NCBI GenBank assembly: GCA_026122225.1
Contig: JANEZZ010001866.1
Coordinates: 1,798,001-1,862,000, forward strand
Length of the DNA: 64,000 nucleotides
Reading direction: 5' to 3'
DNA from: Heloderma charlesbogerti
Lineage: Eukaryota > Chordata > Lepidosauria > Squamata > Helodermatidae
Below are positions 34,800 through 48,149 of this stretch, in pieces. Under the pieces are notes generated by a model. It ran no database searches. It was not told the DNA's origin and worked only from the letters and a program-made list of their open reading frames with translations. Within the stretch, counting starts at the first letter, position 1, and each line of letters begins with the position of its first letter. Made by a program: the position numbers and the translations under genes.

Positions 34800-37255
34800 G
34801 TGTGGGGGTTTTTCAAGGGGTGGTGGTGGTAGAATCCTTCTTTTAAAAATGCTTTTTGTGGATGTTTTCCCATGTCATATTAATAAGGTTCAGCCAGAAG
34901 GGGAGATTTCCAACAACAGAGATATTAGACTGAAAAAGTTACTTACTGGGGCCACAGAAACAAAAGCCACCCCCAGACTGCTAAACTGCTATCATTGTGC
35001 AGGGTTGACTTTCATGCTTAAACGGCCCTTGCAAATCACCATTTTTTGCTGCCTGGCCTGTTTTCCCAGTGATAAATGTACTGCTTTATCCACGCACCTG
35101 GATGTGTTGTCTTTGAACTGTTTCCCTTCCTTTGATTCTGATGAATGCAGGGGAGCGGAGAAATTGGGAAACTGATCCAAGACCACACAAATTCAGACAA
35201 TATGCAGAATTATAGAATACATCCCTTTGAAAATCTCACCTTTCATTTTTGTGTGTGCGTGTGTGTTTAAAAATGGTGCAAGATGCTAGTCCTCATGGCT
35301 GCAAAGATAAGCTTTGGTGCAATCTTGAAAGCCCATTTTTATATGCTGTAAAAACAATTGTTATAGCCACTGGGTGAGCTGATAAAGATTGATACCTTCA
35401 CCAAACCCAATGTGTGCATGGGGGCGTGGGGGTGGGAGGCTGAGCAAAATGTCCATAGAGTAGTGTGAAATGGGCTTCATTGGACCCTCCTCAAGACCAT
35501 GAAAAAGAAAAAAGTATGCAAAATAGGGGAATGTAAGCAAATCGGCTTGGTTTTGCATAATTTAGAGAGGGCATAAAAGATAGTAATCATTTCCAAATTT
35601 GCATCTGTATAACTGAATAAGCATATGCAAATCTTATGCAAATCTGTGCCCTCTTTTCACCTCTTTTTTTGAGGTACACGGAAGGAGCCTCCTTGAAGAT
35701 TGTTGTACAGTCGGGCGTACCCTGGTAACCGTGCATTGCGCTGGCTATTCCTTCTACCACCTGATCGAACTGCAGCTCAGCAGTGTGGCGGTGGCTACAT
35801 TTTGGCAAAGCGGAGTTTGGTCTGGACACGACACGATGACCTCTTTTTTGGCAATGCAAAAGTAGCCATCCTAATCAAAATTAAGGCACAAAGTTCTATT
35901 TGAACCATTCCTGTATTATAAGACAAGTATGCATTTTTCCCTAGCATACCTTTAACCACCACAAAGAAGGCACCTTTGGGTTTTTTTTAAAAATCAATGA
36001 ACAATGTATAAATTAATACCTTCAGCAACATATACGAACTGCGGGGGGTGGGGAGGGGTTCTCAGGAGCTATCTCTGGTGTGAAAATAGCGATGCCTTGA
36101 TTTTCATTGATGAAATTTCTGAGAGATTGCTCTTTTATTCCTTCTTATGTACTCTCATTAACTTAAGTATTTCAACATAAGTATTTTGGAAAGGGTTTTC
36201 ATTGGTTACTTGGCTTTGCAGTGGTTTCTATCGAGAGTGTCAAACCATAGGGAAAAGGTAGATTCAGATGAAACATCTTTTGGAAAAGAATAAAAGATCC
36301 AAGGAGTTTGATGCGTGTTCCAGGAACAGGAACAGTGGGCCAAAGTTGTGCTGGCCGGGGAGCCACTGGAAGCTCGCCCACCCAGCCTTTCCATCGCATC
36401 AGGTTCCATTTAACTGAGTGATGGCCTAACAGCCCCTCTGCCAATGGGATAGGTCTTTAATCAGACACACAGAGACATCTGTCTGCCCAGACATGAGGTT
36501 TTCTCAGCCTCGCACTGCACTTGCTGCTTGGCCTTTTGCAAAGCGTCACCCTAGGACCTCCCTGGATCCTTACAAACGTTAATTAATTAAGGCCTGAACC
36601 ACCATGGGCAGGAATTATCCTCTCTCCACTACAAAGAGGAGAGGATGCTACAAAGGGGCTTAAGATGACAGGCCCAAGGTCATGCAGGGAGCCAGTGGCA
36701 GCACAGCCAAAACGGTGACGATGAGAGGAGACTGGAGTTCTAGTTTCCTGTTTCTTTGTTCCAGCCAATACAGAACAAGACTGAGCTGGACTTAACTCTC
36801 TGCTTGCTTTGCTTTTCAGATTCCTCTTCCTACGGTTGTTGGGTGGGCATCTCTCACAATGCCTCCTTCTTGTTGGAAAGTCTAGTGTGAGAAGGCTAAC
36901 ACTGTGTAACAACAAACATGGGTGCGTGAGTGTAAGTGAGCAAAGGCAAGAGATACGGTTGCATGAGATATGGTACTTGCTTCCTCTCTGGAGAGACCGC
37001 ATGGCGCTTGCTGCAGAGGCAGGGGAGAGGGAGGAAGGGGGAAGGGGAAGGGGAAGGAGCAGGAAATAGGAAGTGATCATGCTACAGAATATTCTGTTGC
37101 CCCCTAGTGTCTGGAAGCATGCAGAGTTGTTCCTATTATCCAACATTTCCAACTGGTTTTGCCCATACCCATATATTTTGTGCACATCCACCTATTCACC
37201 ACACTTCAATAATTTCTTCTCCTAATTTCTTCTGTGGGTGGGGGGAGGGAAAGAA
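34800..37255. other. Unassigned intergenic DNA
   Basis: No repeat family I can name apart from simple tracts. The minus-strand open frame at 36583-37191 looks like chance. Confidence 0.4.
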
Positions 37256-37259
37256 GATT

Positions 37260-37590
37260 GGCTTGTTTGTACCACTGCACAAAAAAAGCTTTGTTTTTCT
37301 ATGAAAATCAGTGCATATTTTTGTGCATATTTCCCAACTGTCCGCATCAGTTGTGTACATCTTTGAAATGCACACATGTTTCTCCCATTGATTAAAGCAC
37401 ATTTGTGTGCAGTTTTCAAAAGTACACATTGCTTCATGCACATTTCTCAAACGTATGCATGCTGTTGAATGCGTGGGGGGGCGCAAATCACATTGCAAGC
37501 TTGGAAACCCCAGACTGCATACAAGCACATGTCCAGCAAACTGGACAGATCCTGATCAAAAACAAACTGAAACTAATTTTTACACATAAT
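37260..37590 (-). repeat. TGCACATTTT-rich element, inverted copy
   Basis: tgtgtacatctttgaaatgc, tttctcccattgattaaagc and the end aaaacaaactgaaactaatt agree in order with 32715-33050 and 61258-61575. Confidence 0.6.
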
Positions 37591-38224
37591 TTGTGACTAC
37601 AGAGTCTAAAAACATCTACATGAAACGAAGATAAGCCCCCCAGTCCTGCCTCCAGACTTGAAATCTAAGACAAGACACATAGAAGAAGCAGAGCAGTAGG
37701 CAAAAAAGTGCAATCAGTTAAGGGCCAGAAGTAGTGATCAGGCATTTAAATATAACAGCGGAAAGGGTTAGATGTCAGGAAGTAAAGAACTGCTGGGGTT
37801 GATGGCAGAAGGGGAGGGGACGAAGGATGTAATCTTGGGTCTACATAGAACAACGGTAGCAGAGAAGCAAAGCGAGCATGAAGGGACATGGATGGAGAGA
37901 AAAGCAGACAGATAACTGGGAACAAGAGAATGAAGAGTGAATAGGAGAGGAAAGAGGGATTTGTTGCAGAGAGCATGAAAGAGAAGTAACCCTGTCACAG
38001 CAGACAGCAGGACATGTTAGGTGAGCCGGAGAATTCAAGACAGTGGAAAGGGGTTGAAAGACTGCCAATCAAAAGAACTGGCAAGACACAAGGAAGCAAA
38101 GAGATAGGATAAGAGAGAAGAAGGCGGTGAGGTAGAGTTTGTCAAGAATTGGAGAGCCCAGGGCAATCTTAAAACAGAAGGTAGGAAAAGAACCAGATGG
38201 TAAAGAGAGATGAACCTCTGAGGG

Positions 38225-38613
38225 AGGTTTGGAGGATGGCAACAAGCGAGAGGGGGCTTCTTGGTGGTTGTCCCCCAAGTGTGGAATGCTCTCCTCAGTG
38301 AGCCTGCCTGGCACTGGCATTGTCATCGTTTCGGCACCAGGTTAAGACTTCCCTGTACTCCCAGACACTTGACAGCACACGAGAAGGCTTTTTATCAGGT
38401 CCTGAGATTTGTATTGTTGATTGTTTAAAATTGTTTTTATATTTTATTTATTTCATTTATTTCATTTCTATACCACCCAATAGCTGAAGGTCTCAAAAGA
38501 TACAGATGTTTTGTATGTTTATGGTTTTATATTATGTGATCGTATTGTATTTTTAGAGTTTTAATCTTCGTAAACTGCCCAGACAGCTTTGGCTATTGGG
38601 CAGTATAGAAATG
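38225..38613 (+). repeat. L2-like LINE 3' end
   Basis: gtggaatgctctcctcagtg followed by ggcaccaggttaagacttcc resembles the C-terminus of L2-class ORF2 (a WNALLSE-type motif). The 3' end gctattgggcagtatagaaa is a frequent squamate LINE/SINE tail and leads into the (GAAA)n array. Confidence 0.6.
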
Positions 38614-38615
38614 GA

Positions 38616-38659
<44 letters not shown>
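38614..38659. repeat. (GAAA)n microsatellite
   Basis: About 11 GAAA units immediately after the L2-like 3' end, probably grown from its tail. Confidence 0.92.
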
Positions 38660-38660
<1 letters not shown>

Positions 38661-39949
38661 TGGAAGCCAAGGAGGGAAGACAGCAGGAGGACATGGAAGA
38701 GCCAAGAGGCCCAGCAGCAGAGCGAGGAGAGGTCAGGAAGAGAAATGACAGGGAGAGAAGAGCAAAAGGGAGGATTTGCAAGAGGGGAGGCTGGATGCAG
38801 AAGAACAAAATGAAGCATGAATGGAAGACAGGCTGCCCTCTGTCTCTTTGTAGAAGAGTGTACTAGGAAGGCAGGCATGCAGGAACAAATGAACCAGGGT
38901 CCGGGATTTGTGTGTGGGCCCAAGCAAAGTACCATAACTGGGCTTACATCTCCAAGCTGGCTTACATCTGTGCAAATATCACCTCATCCCCCCATTCCTT
39001 GTAGCACCAGATCAGAAGGATTCTGGCAGATGTTCTCCTTCTGGTGAGCTCCTAAATCCAGCATGTGCCTGAGTCTGCTGGCTGCTATATTGCCAACCAT
39101 GCACAGAGTTGTAATTCCCCAAATGCAGTTCCCCTTCCCACACCACCACCACCACCACCATCTTTATCAATGGGGTAGGCCCACAGTAACCAAGCATAAC
39201 TTTTCCTAGGAGCAGAAAGTTATTCAAAGCCATCCCTAGCTCATTGTGGGTAATCAGCCAGAGGTAGAAATTCTGGCTGTGCCATGAGAAACATCTCCGA
39301 AGCACTCCATATGAAACATATTAAGTTTCTAGTCCCTAAGCCATCCTTTTATTATTAATGTTTTTTCCCTTCTTGTTACTGCTTGGGTGTAAAAACCTAG
39401 TCTTGGATTTGCCCATTGACAGGGGGAAAGCAAGACCACTAGTTCAGAGTATCCCAGTCGTTAGGGTGATGGCCGCTTTCTCTGGTATTAACTGCTATTG
39501 TTTTAGTGTTTGGGGAATACAAACAAGGAGAACCTTGGGGATTAATGCCAGAAGCAAGGGGATTAAAAGATTAAAGGGGAAAAGAGTGCAGAGAATGCTG
39601 ATCAGAGTGGGGGATATGGGCTTGTTTTCCTCACATGTGCAAGGTTGAGGGGGGGGGTTGCTGAAAAGATTGGAGAAGCCTTTTATAATTGGCCAGAGGT
39701 CTCAGTTTCTCTGCTTTTCTAGAAAACACATCCCCTGGGGCATGGGAGTGAAGGAAGAGAGAACGGTCTTCTCAGCAGACTTCTGAAACAAAGTACCTTC
39801 TGAACGCCCAGGGACATCTGGTTCTGTCTCCAAAGGGAGGCAAGTGGATCCACCAAAAAGAACCCCCCTTGGCCACGGCCACTGCCACCCAGGATCCGCC
39901 AGCGAGTGCAACCATCATTCATTTATACTGATTTATTGCTCACCAGTAA

Positions 39950-40198
39950 ATAGGCCCACATGAACATTGGGGGGATCAGACCAAAGTCCAGCTTGCCCAG
40001 CACTCTGTTCCCACAGGGGCAACCAGCTGCCTGTGGGAAGCCCACAAGCAGGGCATGAGTGTAACAGCACCCTCCCACCCATGTTCCCCAGCAACGGGCC
40101 TACTGAGGCATAGCACCATTGATACTGGGGGCAGCGTAGAGCCATCTGGACTGGAAGCCACTGTTAGCCGTCTCCTCCAGGGATTTGTCTCACCCCGC
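39950..40198 (-). repeat. CR1-like LINE 3' fragment (family of 53140)
   Basis: The reverse-strand order is kept: gatcagaccaaagtccagct, tgtgggaagcccacaagcag, catgttccccagcaacgggc and gatactgggggcagcgtag. It is the best preserved inverted copy. Confidence 0.7.
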
Positions 40199-40622
40199 CT
40201 GAGCTGATGGCCATCTTGTGGCGGCAGGCAGATCCCGTGCATAAGCTGTGGGCTGCGAGAACGCATGAGTCCTGCTGCTGAGTCAGGCTTCGTGCAGCTG
40301 GGGAAGGGACCATAAGCTGAAGCTCAATCCAGGTGAGATGGGGGTCAGTCAGCCCATGATTCAGCTGGCCAGGAAGTGGAATCCAGCCTGTCCTAGGCAG
40401 CCTCGCTCCTAGCTCACGGGCTGAGCCCCCCCCCAGGGTCAGTCCCTGGAGTCTCCAGTGGAAAGGGTCTCCACTAGCAGGCGACGGGAAGTAACCCCTG
40501 CCCACCTGAGTCCCTGGAGGACCACCGCCAGTTGGGGTAAACAATCCTGCGCTCGACAGACAAACAGCCCGACGCAGCCTAAGGCAAGGTCCGATCTTCC
40601 ATCTGCTTGAACCACCAGGAAA

Positions 40623-40772
40623 TCGTAGATCAGCCTCCCCCCAACCCAGCACCCTCTGAATGCATTGGACTACAAATTCTATCACCCCCAGCCAGCAAGC
40701 CAATGGCCATGCTTGCTGGGGATGATGGGAGTCACAGTCCTACACATCTGGAAGGTGCCAGGTTGAAGGAAG
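40623..40772. repeat. Foldback element copy 13
   Basis: cctccccccaacccagcacc opens it and ggaaggtgccaggttgaagg closes it; the centre ccagcaagccaatggccatg separates the arms. Confidence 0.75.
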
Positions 40773-40774
40773 GC

Positions 40775-41855
40775 CCTTGCAGAAAAAGAGCTGCGGTGAC
40801 CTTTTTGCTTCAGCGTTCCATTCCAGAGACAGCGGCCGACATCTGCTAGGAATCACGCCACCTCCAAGCTGATAACGCGGTAATTTTAATACCCAAGATT
40901 ACGGAGGAGCAAATTCCCCTCTCCTCAGGTAAAAAATGGTCTCTGCATTAAAGGCATTCACCTGTGGGTTGCCATAACTACCAATCCATCCTTCGCTGAT
41001 CTACACTCACTTTCCCCTTTCTAAATTAGTTTCAGAGCTGTATGTCAAGATTTAGTTATTTATTTAATGTATCCCCCTATTCTGGGGCCCTCTAGGAGAC
41101 CTGAATGTGGAAATTACTCCGAGATGCATCTTGCAGGTACGGAGGTGACAGTGGCTAGCCTACAGGCACGGGTGATTTTTCTAGCCAAAGCAAGATTCGA
41201 ACCTGGGTTTCAGTTTCAGACTGTGTTCAGCCGGGACATGGTTATGATCCCAATTGAGAAGTTTCAGCCCAGAATATAAGGTGCTGATCTGGAATTCAAG
41301 GGATTGTTTTTGCTTTGCCTTGGTTAGCTGGAGAAGGTACAGTTTGCGGGGGGGGTCTGAAATCTGAGAGAAGCATCACAATATAATATTAAGAATCTAA
41401 GGAAGCAACTTTCAAATGACTTTCAAGGAGGGTAGGTGGGGGGGGAAATATACCACCCCCATCTAGATGTGCTCCAAATCTGTCCCTTTGGTTGCAAATT
41501 ATCTGTCATTTCAAAACAGCATCCTAATGAAAGATAATCACAGGGACGCAGGGGTTTGATGTCGCAGGCAGAGAACAAAAATCAAACATTACCCTATCAC
41601 AGAGCAGGATGAGCCTGGGAAGGCCTCCTGTAATCTCTTCTCAGGGCCTTCAGCTGTGAAAAATGGGGACTCTGGAGGGTGGCGTGTCCACTGAAGGAGT
41701 CCTTTCAAGGCTCCTCTGGCCCTGCGCTGATGGTGGCGAGATGCCAGGGGAAGCAATATTGCTCCGTAATGCTTCTGGGATGCTTGAATGTTTCCTCCTA
41801 TCCTCACCTTTTTCTTGGGCCAGTTTGAGCTAAAATGGCATTTGCCGTGCCGTGG
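40775..41855. other. Unassigned intergenic DNA
   Basis: Nothing recognised beyond G-runs near 41347 and 41437. Confidence 0.4.
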
Positions 41856-41857
41856 AA

Positions 41858-42027
41858 GCTCACTGGGTGACTTTGGGCCAGTCACAGACTCTCAGCCCAA
41901 CCCACCTCACAGGGTTGTTGCTGTGAGGATAAAATGAAGGAGGGGGATTGTGTAAGCCGCCTTGGGTTCCTTAAGGAGGAAAAAAGGTGGGATATAAATG
42001 TAATAAATAATAAATGAATGAATGGAT
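41858..42027 (+). repeat. CORE-type SINE, head lost
   Basis: Starts in the CORE-like region (ctcactgggtgactttggg), continues with cctcacagggttgttgctgt and ends aaggtgggatataaatgtaa with AT-rich tail repeats. The tRNA head is missing. Confidence 0.8.
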
Positions 42028-42044
42028 AAATATAGAAGGTCCCT

Positions 42045-42168
42045 GGCTCCGTGGGTGTCCCAGAGGAATCCAGCTGACCACTGTGTGAAGCCAGATGCTG
42101 GCTAGTCGGACCTTTGCACCAGTTGGACCTTTGGTCTGATCCAGCAAGGCTCTGTGCAGTTGCTGATA
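42045..42168 (+). repeat. CR1-like LINE 3' end, short
   Basis: gaccactgtgtgaagccaga, gttggacctttggtctgatc and cagcaaggctctgtgcag are the terminal phrases of the family. It follows the SINE at 41858 directly. Confidence 0.6.
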
Positions 42169-42174
42169 CTCTTA

Positions 42175-42312
42175 GCCAGCCTCCCCATAACCCAGTGCCC
42201 TACAGAAGTGTGGGACTACACCTCCCATCACCCCAAGCAGCACAACCCGTGGACTGTGGTTGCTGGGAGTTGTAGTACAAACACATCCAGAGGACGCTGG
42301 GTTGAGAGGAAG
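42175..42312. repeat. Foldback element copy 14
   Basis: ctccccataacccagtgccc and gtgggactacacctcccatc pair with gggagttgtagtacaaacac and gaggacgctgggttgagagg. Confidence 0.75.
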
Positions 42313-43720
42313 GGTATTCTGAGCAGAGCAGACCTGAAAAGGGTGGACAGCCTCTCAGCCCAGGACTCAGCACAAAGGCAGGGCCCTTTCTTGCCCTCCA
42401 CTTTCAGCGCCTGACAGGCCAGCCAGTGTGCAGGAGCAAGGCACTATCAGGGCAAACAATGCCAGAGGACCCTCCATCCCAGGAAAAGCACCCTCCTGGA
42501 AGGACCAGCAATGCAGAAAGCGTTGCTGCTGCTGGAGACATGCAATGTGGCTCTTCGAGGACTTTCCAGGGAGCGGACGGAGAAGGACTGCTTTGCTATT
42601 CTGTCTTACGTAACTGCAGGAGTATGTACTGCACAAAGGGGGCGGGGGAGAGAGAGGGAGAGAGAATCGATATCTTAATTTTGCCCTGGAAAGAGATTAG
42701 CAGTCCATGTGCCACTCAGTCTTGCTCAGCCTCTGCCTCTTGGCAAGTTTTGAGATGCACACGTTAGCTCTGGAGGAAATCCAAAAATTATTCTTACAGG
42801 ACGTCAGGCAAGTGGTGGAACTGAGGCAACTATGAGATGCAATTGCAAGTCCTGGATAATGATGGGAACACTTACCCTGAGTGCATTTGTTATTTACTCT
42901 GAAAGCAGTGAGTTTGTCCCTGTGAACTCAGATGATGTCATGTGATGTTTTCTCACCATCGCTGATCGCTGATGTGAAGACAGACCCCCGGAGTCATTGT
43001 CGCCGTCCTCCTCCTCTTCCTCGGAGCCAGGGCTACAGCAACGATGACAGTGTACATTTTTGTGGGGTCCAGGTGGTAGGACGACTGAAAATTGGGGGCA
43101 GGATCTGTGTACTACTTTACTGTGCATGCTTGGAAGCTCGAAATCAATTCCAAACTTAATAGTGAATTTGTAATCCATGGATCCAGGCTCGCTACAAAGG
43201 AGAGCATTATGAATGGACGAGTTTCGACCAGTAAGCCAACTAATCACGAAATTCAGCAGCATCATTAGTCCTGGAGAAGCACAAACATATTTATTGATAA
43301 TATGTCTCAGTCACCTTTCTGCTCAAATGCAGAGGTGGACAGGAGGAGACCTGAGTCTACTGCTAGACCCCTTTGTGATTTACAGTTGGTCAGCAAGGAT
43401 TTCTTGTTCCCAACTGTTGAAAGAGCAACAGCGGCAACATGACTCCCAGTGCCCCACCTTCACACCCCAAATTAAATTATACTGCTGAAATCAAGAAAGC
43501 TTGAGGTAACCAGGAGCAGATTTTGCCATGAAAGGACTGTGAGTTCCATTTGGTTCTCATACTCAAAACGAATTCTTGAGCACAGAATTTGTTCATTCTA
43601 AATCTATGTCCTTTGCACCGAACTCCAGCTGGTGGATCTTGGGGTTCTAGTAAAAAGCAAAGTCAATCTGTGAGTACGAAGTCCGGTTGTCCCTGTTCAA
43701 AGATGACGTGCAATATTAAA
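42313..43720. other. Unassigned intergenic DNA
   Basis: No recognised repeat or gene between the foldback copy and the CAGTGG element. Confidence 0.4.
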
Positions 43721-43729
43721 ACCTGTAAC

Positions 43730-43844
43730 CAGTGGAGGCTGGTGGCTCTGATGTGAAGCACCTTGGAGAGCTCCTTTAGAGTTCTGACTGAAACCCTGGG
43801 CAGATTCACCACCCCACTGACACTGGAGCCACCAGCCTTCGCTG
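43730..43844. mobile_element. CAGTGGAGGC TIR element, copy 1, with candidate 8 bp TSD
   Basis: Left end cagtggaggctggtggctc, right end gagccaccagccttcgctg: 19 bp inverted ends with two mismatches. Flanks cctgtaac (43722-43729) and ccgataac (43845-43852) agree at 6 of 8 bases. CAG-type ends and an 8 bp duplication fit the hAT superfamily. Too short to encode a transposase. Confidence 0.72.
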
Positions 43845-44644
43845 CCGATAACCCCAAAAGCAACATGTATAACAGCGAAAGAGGACGTGCATCTGACTGT
43901 CTGTCCATCGGTCTGTCAGCACCATAGCACCACGACCATGAAACTCAGCCACCTAAAACGCAGCATGCATACGTAGGAGACCCTGGCGTTGTGCACCTCA
44001 GGGTTGTTCTGTTTTTAAAACACAGGAAGTAATTAATCTAAATATGGCCATGTGGGTGAAGCCTGCAGTACCATCTTCAGTCACATGGGGCTGTCCTGTC
44101 CAACTTGGTTCAAGGCACCCGGAGGGGCTAAAACTAGCAAGGCACGTACAGGCAAGGACTCGGCAAGTCAGGCTGGGTCAGGCCTAGCCCAGTCAAGGCA
44201 AGCGAAGTCCAGTTTAAGGGTGCTGAATAGCCCGGCAAGTTAGACCAGGCAGGGTCATCCAGGACCCTGGCCAGCTCCAAGTAGGCTCAGACTCAAGCAA
44301 AGGGAAGCTCTTGACTCAGCGACAGTCCAAGGCTTTCTGGAGCCTTATAAAGGCCCGCAGCTCAAGACCAGCAATTAACTCCACCCCCGCAGAGGAGGAG
44401 CTTGTTTCTTAAAGAGCTACTGCCTGGCTTGCAGCTGCTGGCTCCTACGGGGGGGGGGGGCAGTGAAGGCTGCAATGGGGGAGAGTCCTCTGCACCTGAG
44501 GAGTCAGCTAGAAGCACATGCTCTGGTCAGGTCTCATCTGCCTCCGAGTCCTTTTCGGAGCCGGAGGACGGGTCACGGCTGGGGAACATGAGAGGGCAGA
44601 TGTCCCTAACCAGCACATAGTATAAAATGGAGAGGAGGAAGAGG

Positions 44645-44735
44645 AAGAGGAGAATTATGTATGCCGCCTTGGGTTCCTTAAGGAACAAAAAAAGAAAAGG
44701 TGGGATATAAATGTAATCAATCAGTAAAATAAGTC
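44645..44735 (+). repeat. CORE-type SINE 3' end
   Basis: The phrase gccgccttgggttccttaag followed by ggtgggatataaatgtaat matches the last third of the copy at 41858. The upstream half is absent. Confidence 0.75.
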
Positions 44736-46384
44736 CATAAATGTGCAGTCCCTGCAGTGTGAGGTCAGGGGGGATTGGTAGGCCAAGGGACGAGGTTAGG
44801 TGGCAGCCCAGCCCCCCTGCTGTGGGGCAGGCCCTCCTCAAGGGAATGGGTGAACAGACCCCTCCCTTGGGAAACTATGGGGGTGCACCATGGCAGGGGC
44901 TGTCTCTTGGCCTGCCAGGAGGCTTCACTCAGACGCCACGGGTGCAGCGTGCCCAATCTGGCAGCAGAGTGTGTTGCTGGAAGGCTCTGCTGTATCCAGC
45001 GAAGGGCTGTTCCCACCCATGCAGAGCCAGGTCCATTCTCTGGTCATAACACAGAGCACCCTGAAAGCAAGCAAACCAAAAACTATAGCCATTGCTTTGC
45101 AGCTACAAAGGCTGGACTTGAGACTTGATTTTTATTTTTTAATGGAAAATGAGATCCTCCAGAATTCTGCACCACATTTGCCCCTGTGTAGAATTCTGGG
45201 ATACCCAAGTACTTGGTGTTAAGGTACATCTCCGCACTCCAGAATGTCTCTTTTTTTAAAAGAAAAAGAACAAAAGAGGGACTTGCACTTTGATGGAGAC
45301 ATGGGGGTTCTGAATTGGGCCCTCCCCTCCCACCACCATTTTTTTTTTAAATCATCTGGCGGTGTTGGCTCCCTTGGCTTCTTCTATAATGCACTTTTAA
45401 AAAATCAGTGGGAAGCAAGTGGGGAGGTGGGTGGAGGGGGAAATTACAGCCTTGGTGAGAGGTATGTTTTTATTAATCCTAAGGGCTTCCAGTTGTGCCT
45501 TCTCAGCTCCCGGGCGCCGGATCAATGAGACATCACCAATCACAGCTTTTGCACTTGGGGAGAAGTGCACGATGGACTGTGGTGCCTGGTGCACTTTTCT
45601 AGGGCCCAGCACGCCCCCCCCCCCGTGACTGACAACATGGTGAAGGCAGGGTGCGTGTACTCTGTCCTCCTAGGCACAGGTCATGACCTCCTAGGCACTG
45701 CTGCCACACATGGCACAGATGTGGCACCTCGAGAAGGAGCAAGCCTTTCGGAAAGGCCTCCTGACCTTCCTTGTATCCACCACATAGAAGTGGAAGGCTA
45801 TTGTTCCATCCACACTTACCTGCAGAGCTGGCCCAAGACATTTTGCTGCCTGAGGCAAAGAACAGGATGGTGCCCTCTCCCATTTCATGTACAAAAGCTG
45901 GCTAGACCATTTCTTCAACACTGCTGATGGGACAGCATCCTCCCTTGAGCCTGAAGATAGGGAACACAGAGCAGGCTACAAGGCACACAGCGCTGTCCTC
46001 CAACACCTTGCTGCCACTTCCCAGCTCCTGCCACTGAGATGACTGCTTCACCCTGCCTAATGGCAGGGCTGGCCCTGCTTACCTGGAAGTGTGTCCCCTT
46101 GAAGTCAAATAGATTTACTTCTGAATAGACGTGCATAGGATGTCACTGGACAGCGCCGGGTCTCCCATGAGGCAAGGTGAGACCCTTGCCTCAGGTGGCA
46201 GATCACTTGCGCCCCCTCCCATCACACAGAGGGATACCCACCACAACTACCTGCATTTCCCGGGCTGCCTGCAGTGCCCCCCTCCTCACCACCATGAAGC
46301 ACAGCAGTGGGGAAGTGGCCAGCTGGGCTCTCTGGAATGCCCCCCAGGAGCAATTTGGGATGGGCAAACACATTTGAGCTAGTT

Positions 46385-46660
46385 GTAGTTCTCCAAATTC
46401 CTCCTCGAAGCTCAGTTCACCTCATTCATGTTCCCAAAGGTGAGCATCTTTTTTTCCAATCAGGAAAAATGCACATTCCTAAAGGCAAACACTCAAAATG
46501 TGCTCTTTTCTGCCATTCAGCAAAGTGTGAAAAATGCACATTCTTCGCGCAAGCTCGCAAGTTCAAAAGCATGTGATTTCTCTGAAAATGTGCGTACATT
46601 CATGTTTGGAGTGGCAAACAGGACTTGTTCAAATGTTCTGAAGTGGAAAGGGAATTCTCA
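46385..46660 (+). repeat. TGCACATTC-rich element remnant
   Basis: aggaaaaatgcacattccta and gtgaaaaatgcacattcttc are internal repeat units. Ends are unclear. Confidence 0.4.
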
Positions 46661-46983
46661 TGCCTCCTGTGGAAGAATGCCTCAGTCTGGAGGAAGGGCT
46701 CCTCAGAGAGTCACCTTGGGGGAGAGCCCGGGGAGAGCCCCCTCTCCAGGGAGAGCCCCGCCAGCTGCTTTCCTGCTGTGACAAATGCCGCAGCAGGAAA
46801 GCCGTCCGTGGGGCTCCCAGAGTGCCTGCCTGGCCCAGTGCCTCGCTCTGAGGAGCCCTTCCTCAGAGCAAGGCCTTGTGGGCAAAGGGGTCACAGAGAC
46901 CGTTTAGCTGGCGGCGGCAGCAGCAGCAGTCTCTGTGGCCGCCTTGCCCACAATGCTTCGCTCTGAGGAAGAATCCCTCTGAG

Positions 46984-47204
46984 CAGTGGAGGCCGGTGAC
47001 ACTGATGTCAGTGGGGCGGTGAGTCCACTCCGGGTTTCAGTCAGAACCAGCCAGACCTCTAGAGGAGCTATCCAAGGCATTGAACCCACTGAACTTGGGA
47101 TAGGGGTCAGCACTTGGAGAGCTCCTTAGAGTTCTGGCTGGTTCTGACTGACACCCAGAATGGATTCACAGCCTCACCGAAATCAGAGCCACCAGCCTCC
47201 ACTG
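46984..47204. mobile_element. CAGTGGAGGC TIR element, copy 2, 221 bp
   Basis: Left cagtggaggccggtgacact, right cagagccaccagcctccactg, and the interior tccgggtttcagtcagaac pairs with gttctgactgacaccc. No matching flank duplication is seen. It is longer than copy 1 because of an extra central part. Confidence 0.75.
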
Positions 47205-47214
47205 TCTACCATTG

Positions 47215-47345
47215 AACACCCATTGTTGGAGGGCGATGGCTGCTGGAGAGGGCTATTGCACTCATGCCCTGCTTGCTGGTTTCCCTCAGGCATCTGGCTG
47301 GCCGGCGTGGGACTCCTGCAGGGCTTTGCTTATGCTCGTAAGGGG
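47215..47345 (+). repeat. CR1-like LINE 3' fragment
   Basis: ctgctggagagggctattgc, catgccctgcttgctggttt and ggcatctggctggccggcg match the family; the end is rearranged. Confidence 0.55.
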
Positions 47346-48149
47346 CACCGCCCAGCCAGGCCCGACTCTCCCGGCCGGCAGCTTCGGGCCCTGATCGGCC
47401 TGCTCACCAATCAACAGGCTTCAGGCCTGGCCCACCTGACAGCTGCCATGTTTAAGCAGTCCCGGCGCACCCTTGAGAAATACTGGCGCCTTCTCCTCCT
47501 CCCTTGGGAGCTGTCCGTCCAGACTCACATTGATTACGCCATGATAGATCACCGCTCCTACGGCTGGCCCAAGAGAATCAATTAATTTGTTTCTGTCAAA
47601 GTGGAGCGCTGCTGCGGTTGACCTGCCGTGGCTCTCCGCGCTCGTCTTCCTCCCACCCCCCATGGCACGCCGGTTTTACTCAGCTCCCAGCTGATCAATG
47701 CAGATATCGTTGATGATACCTTGGGATAACCTGCCGCTCCTGTTGGATACCATTTAATAAGGCAATTGCTCATCACAGCTCTCCTCTGGCCATTTTTATT
47801 GGGCAGGGAAGATCATATTTCAGAGCTACAGCATTCCTAGCAGTACATAACTCTGGTCTATTATTACTTTTGAGGGGGAGGCAGCCAGAGTGTGGCCAGG
47901 GCTCTGCGGCAGCCATTTCTTCCCCTGCAATAAGAGGAGAGTCATCAGCAGCTTTCAAGCCTGCAAAAGAAACACACCCATGAGATTCCTGGTGCAGGTC
48001 AAGGAGCACGCGCCCCTTCAGAGCCTCAACATCTGACCACGCACTCACTTTTTTAGAGTCACACCAAAGGTCTGTCCGTATTTGGAAGGTTTCATGAATG
48101 CAAATGGAGCAGACCTGTTTTCTGTTGCTCCCAATAGCAGGACCAGAAC

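Noticed and set aside
36583..37191. Minus-strand open frame of about 200 codons
   Set aside because: No recognisable domain, ordinary intergenic context; long frames occur by chance in GC-moderate DNA of this length.
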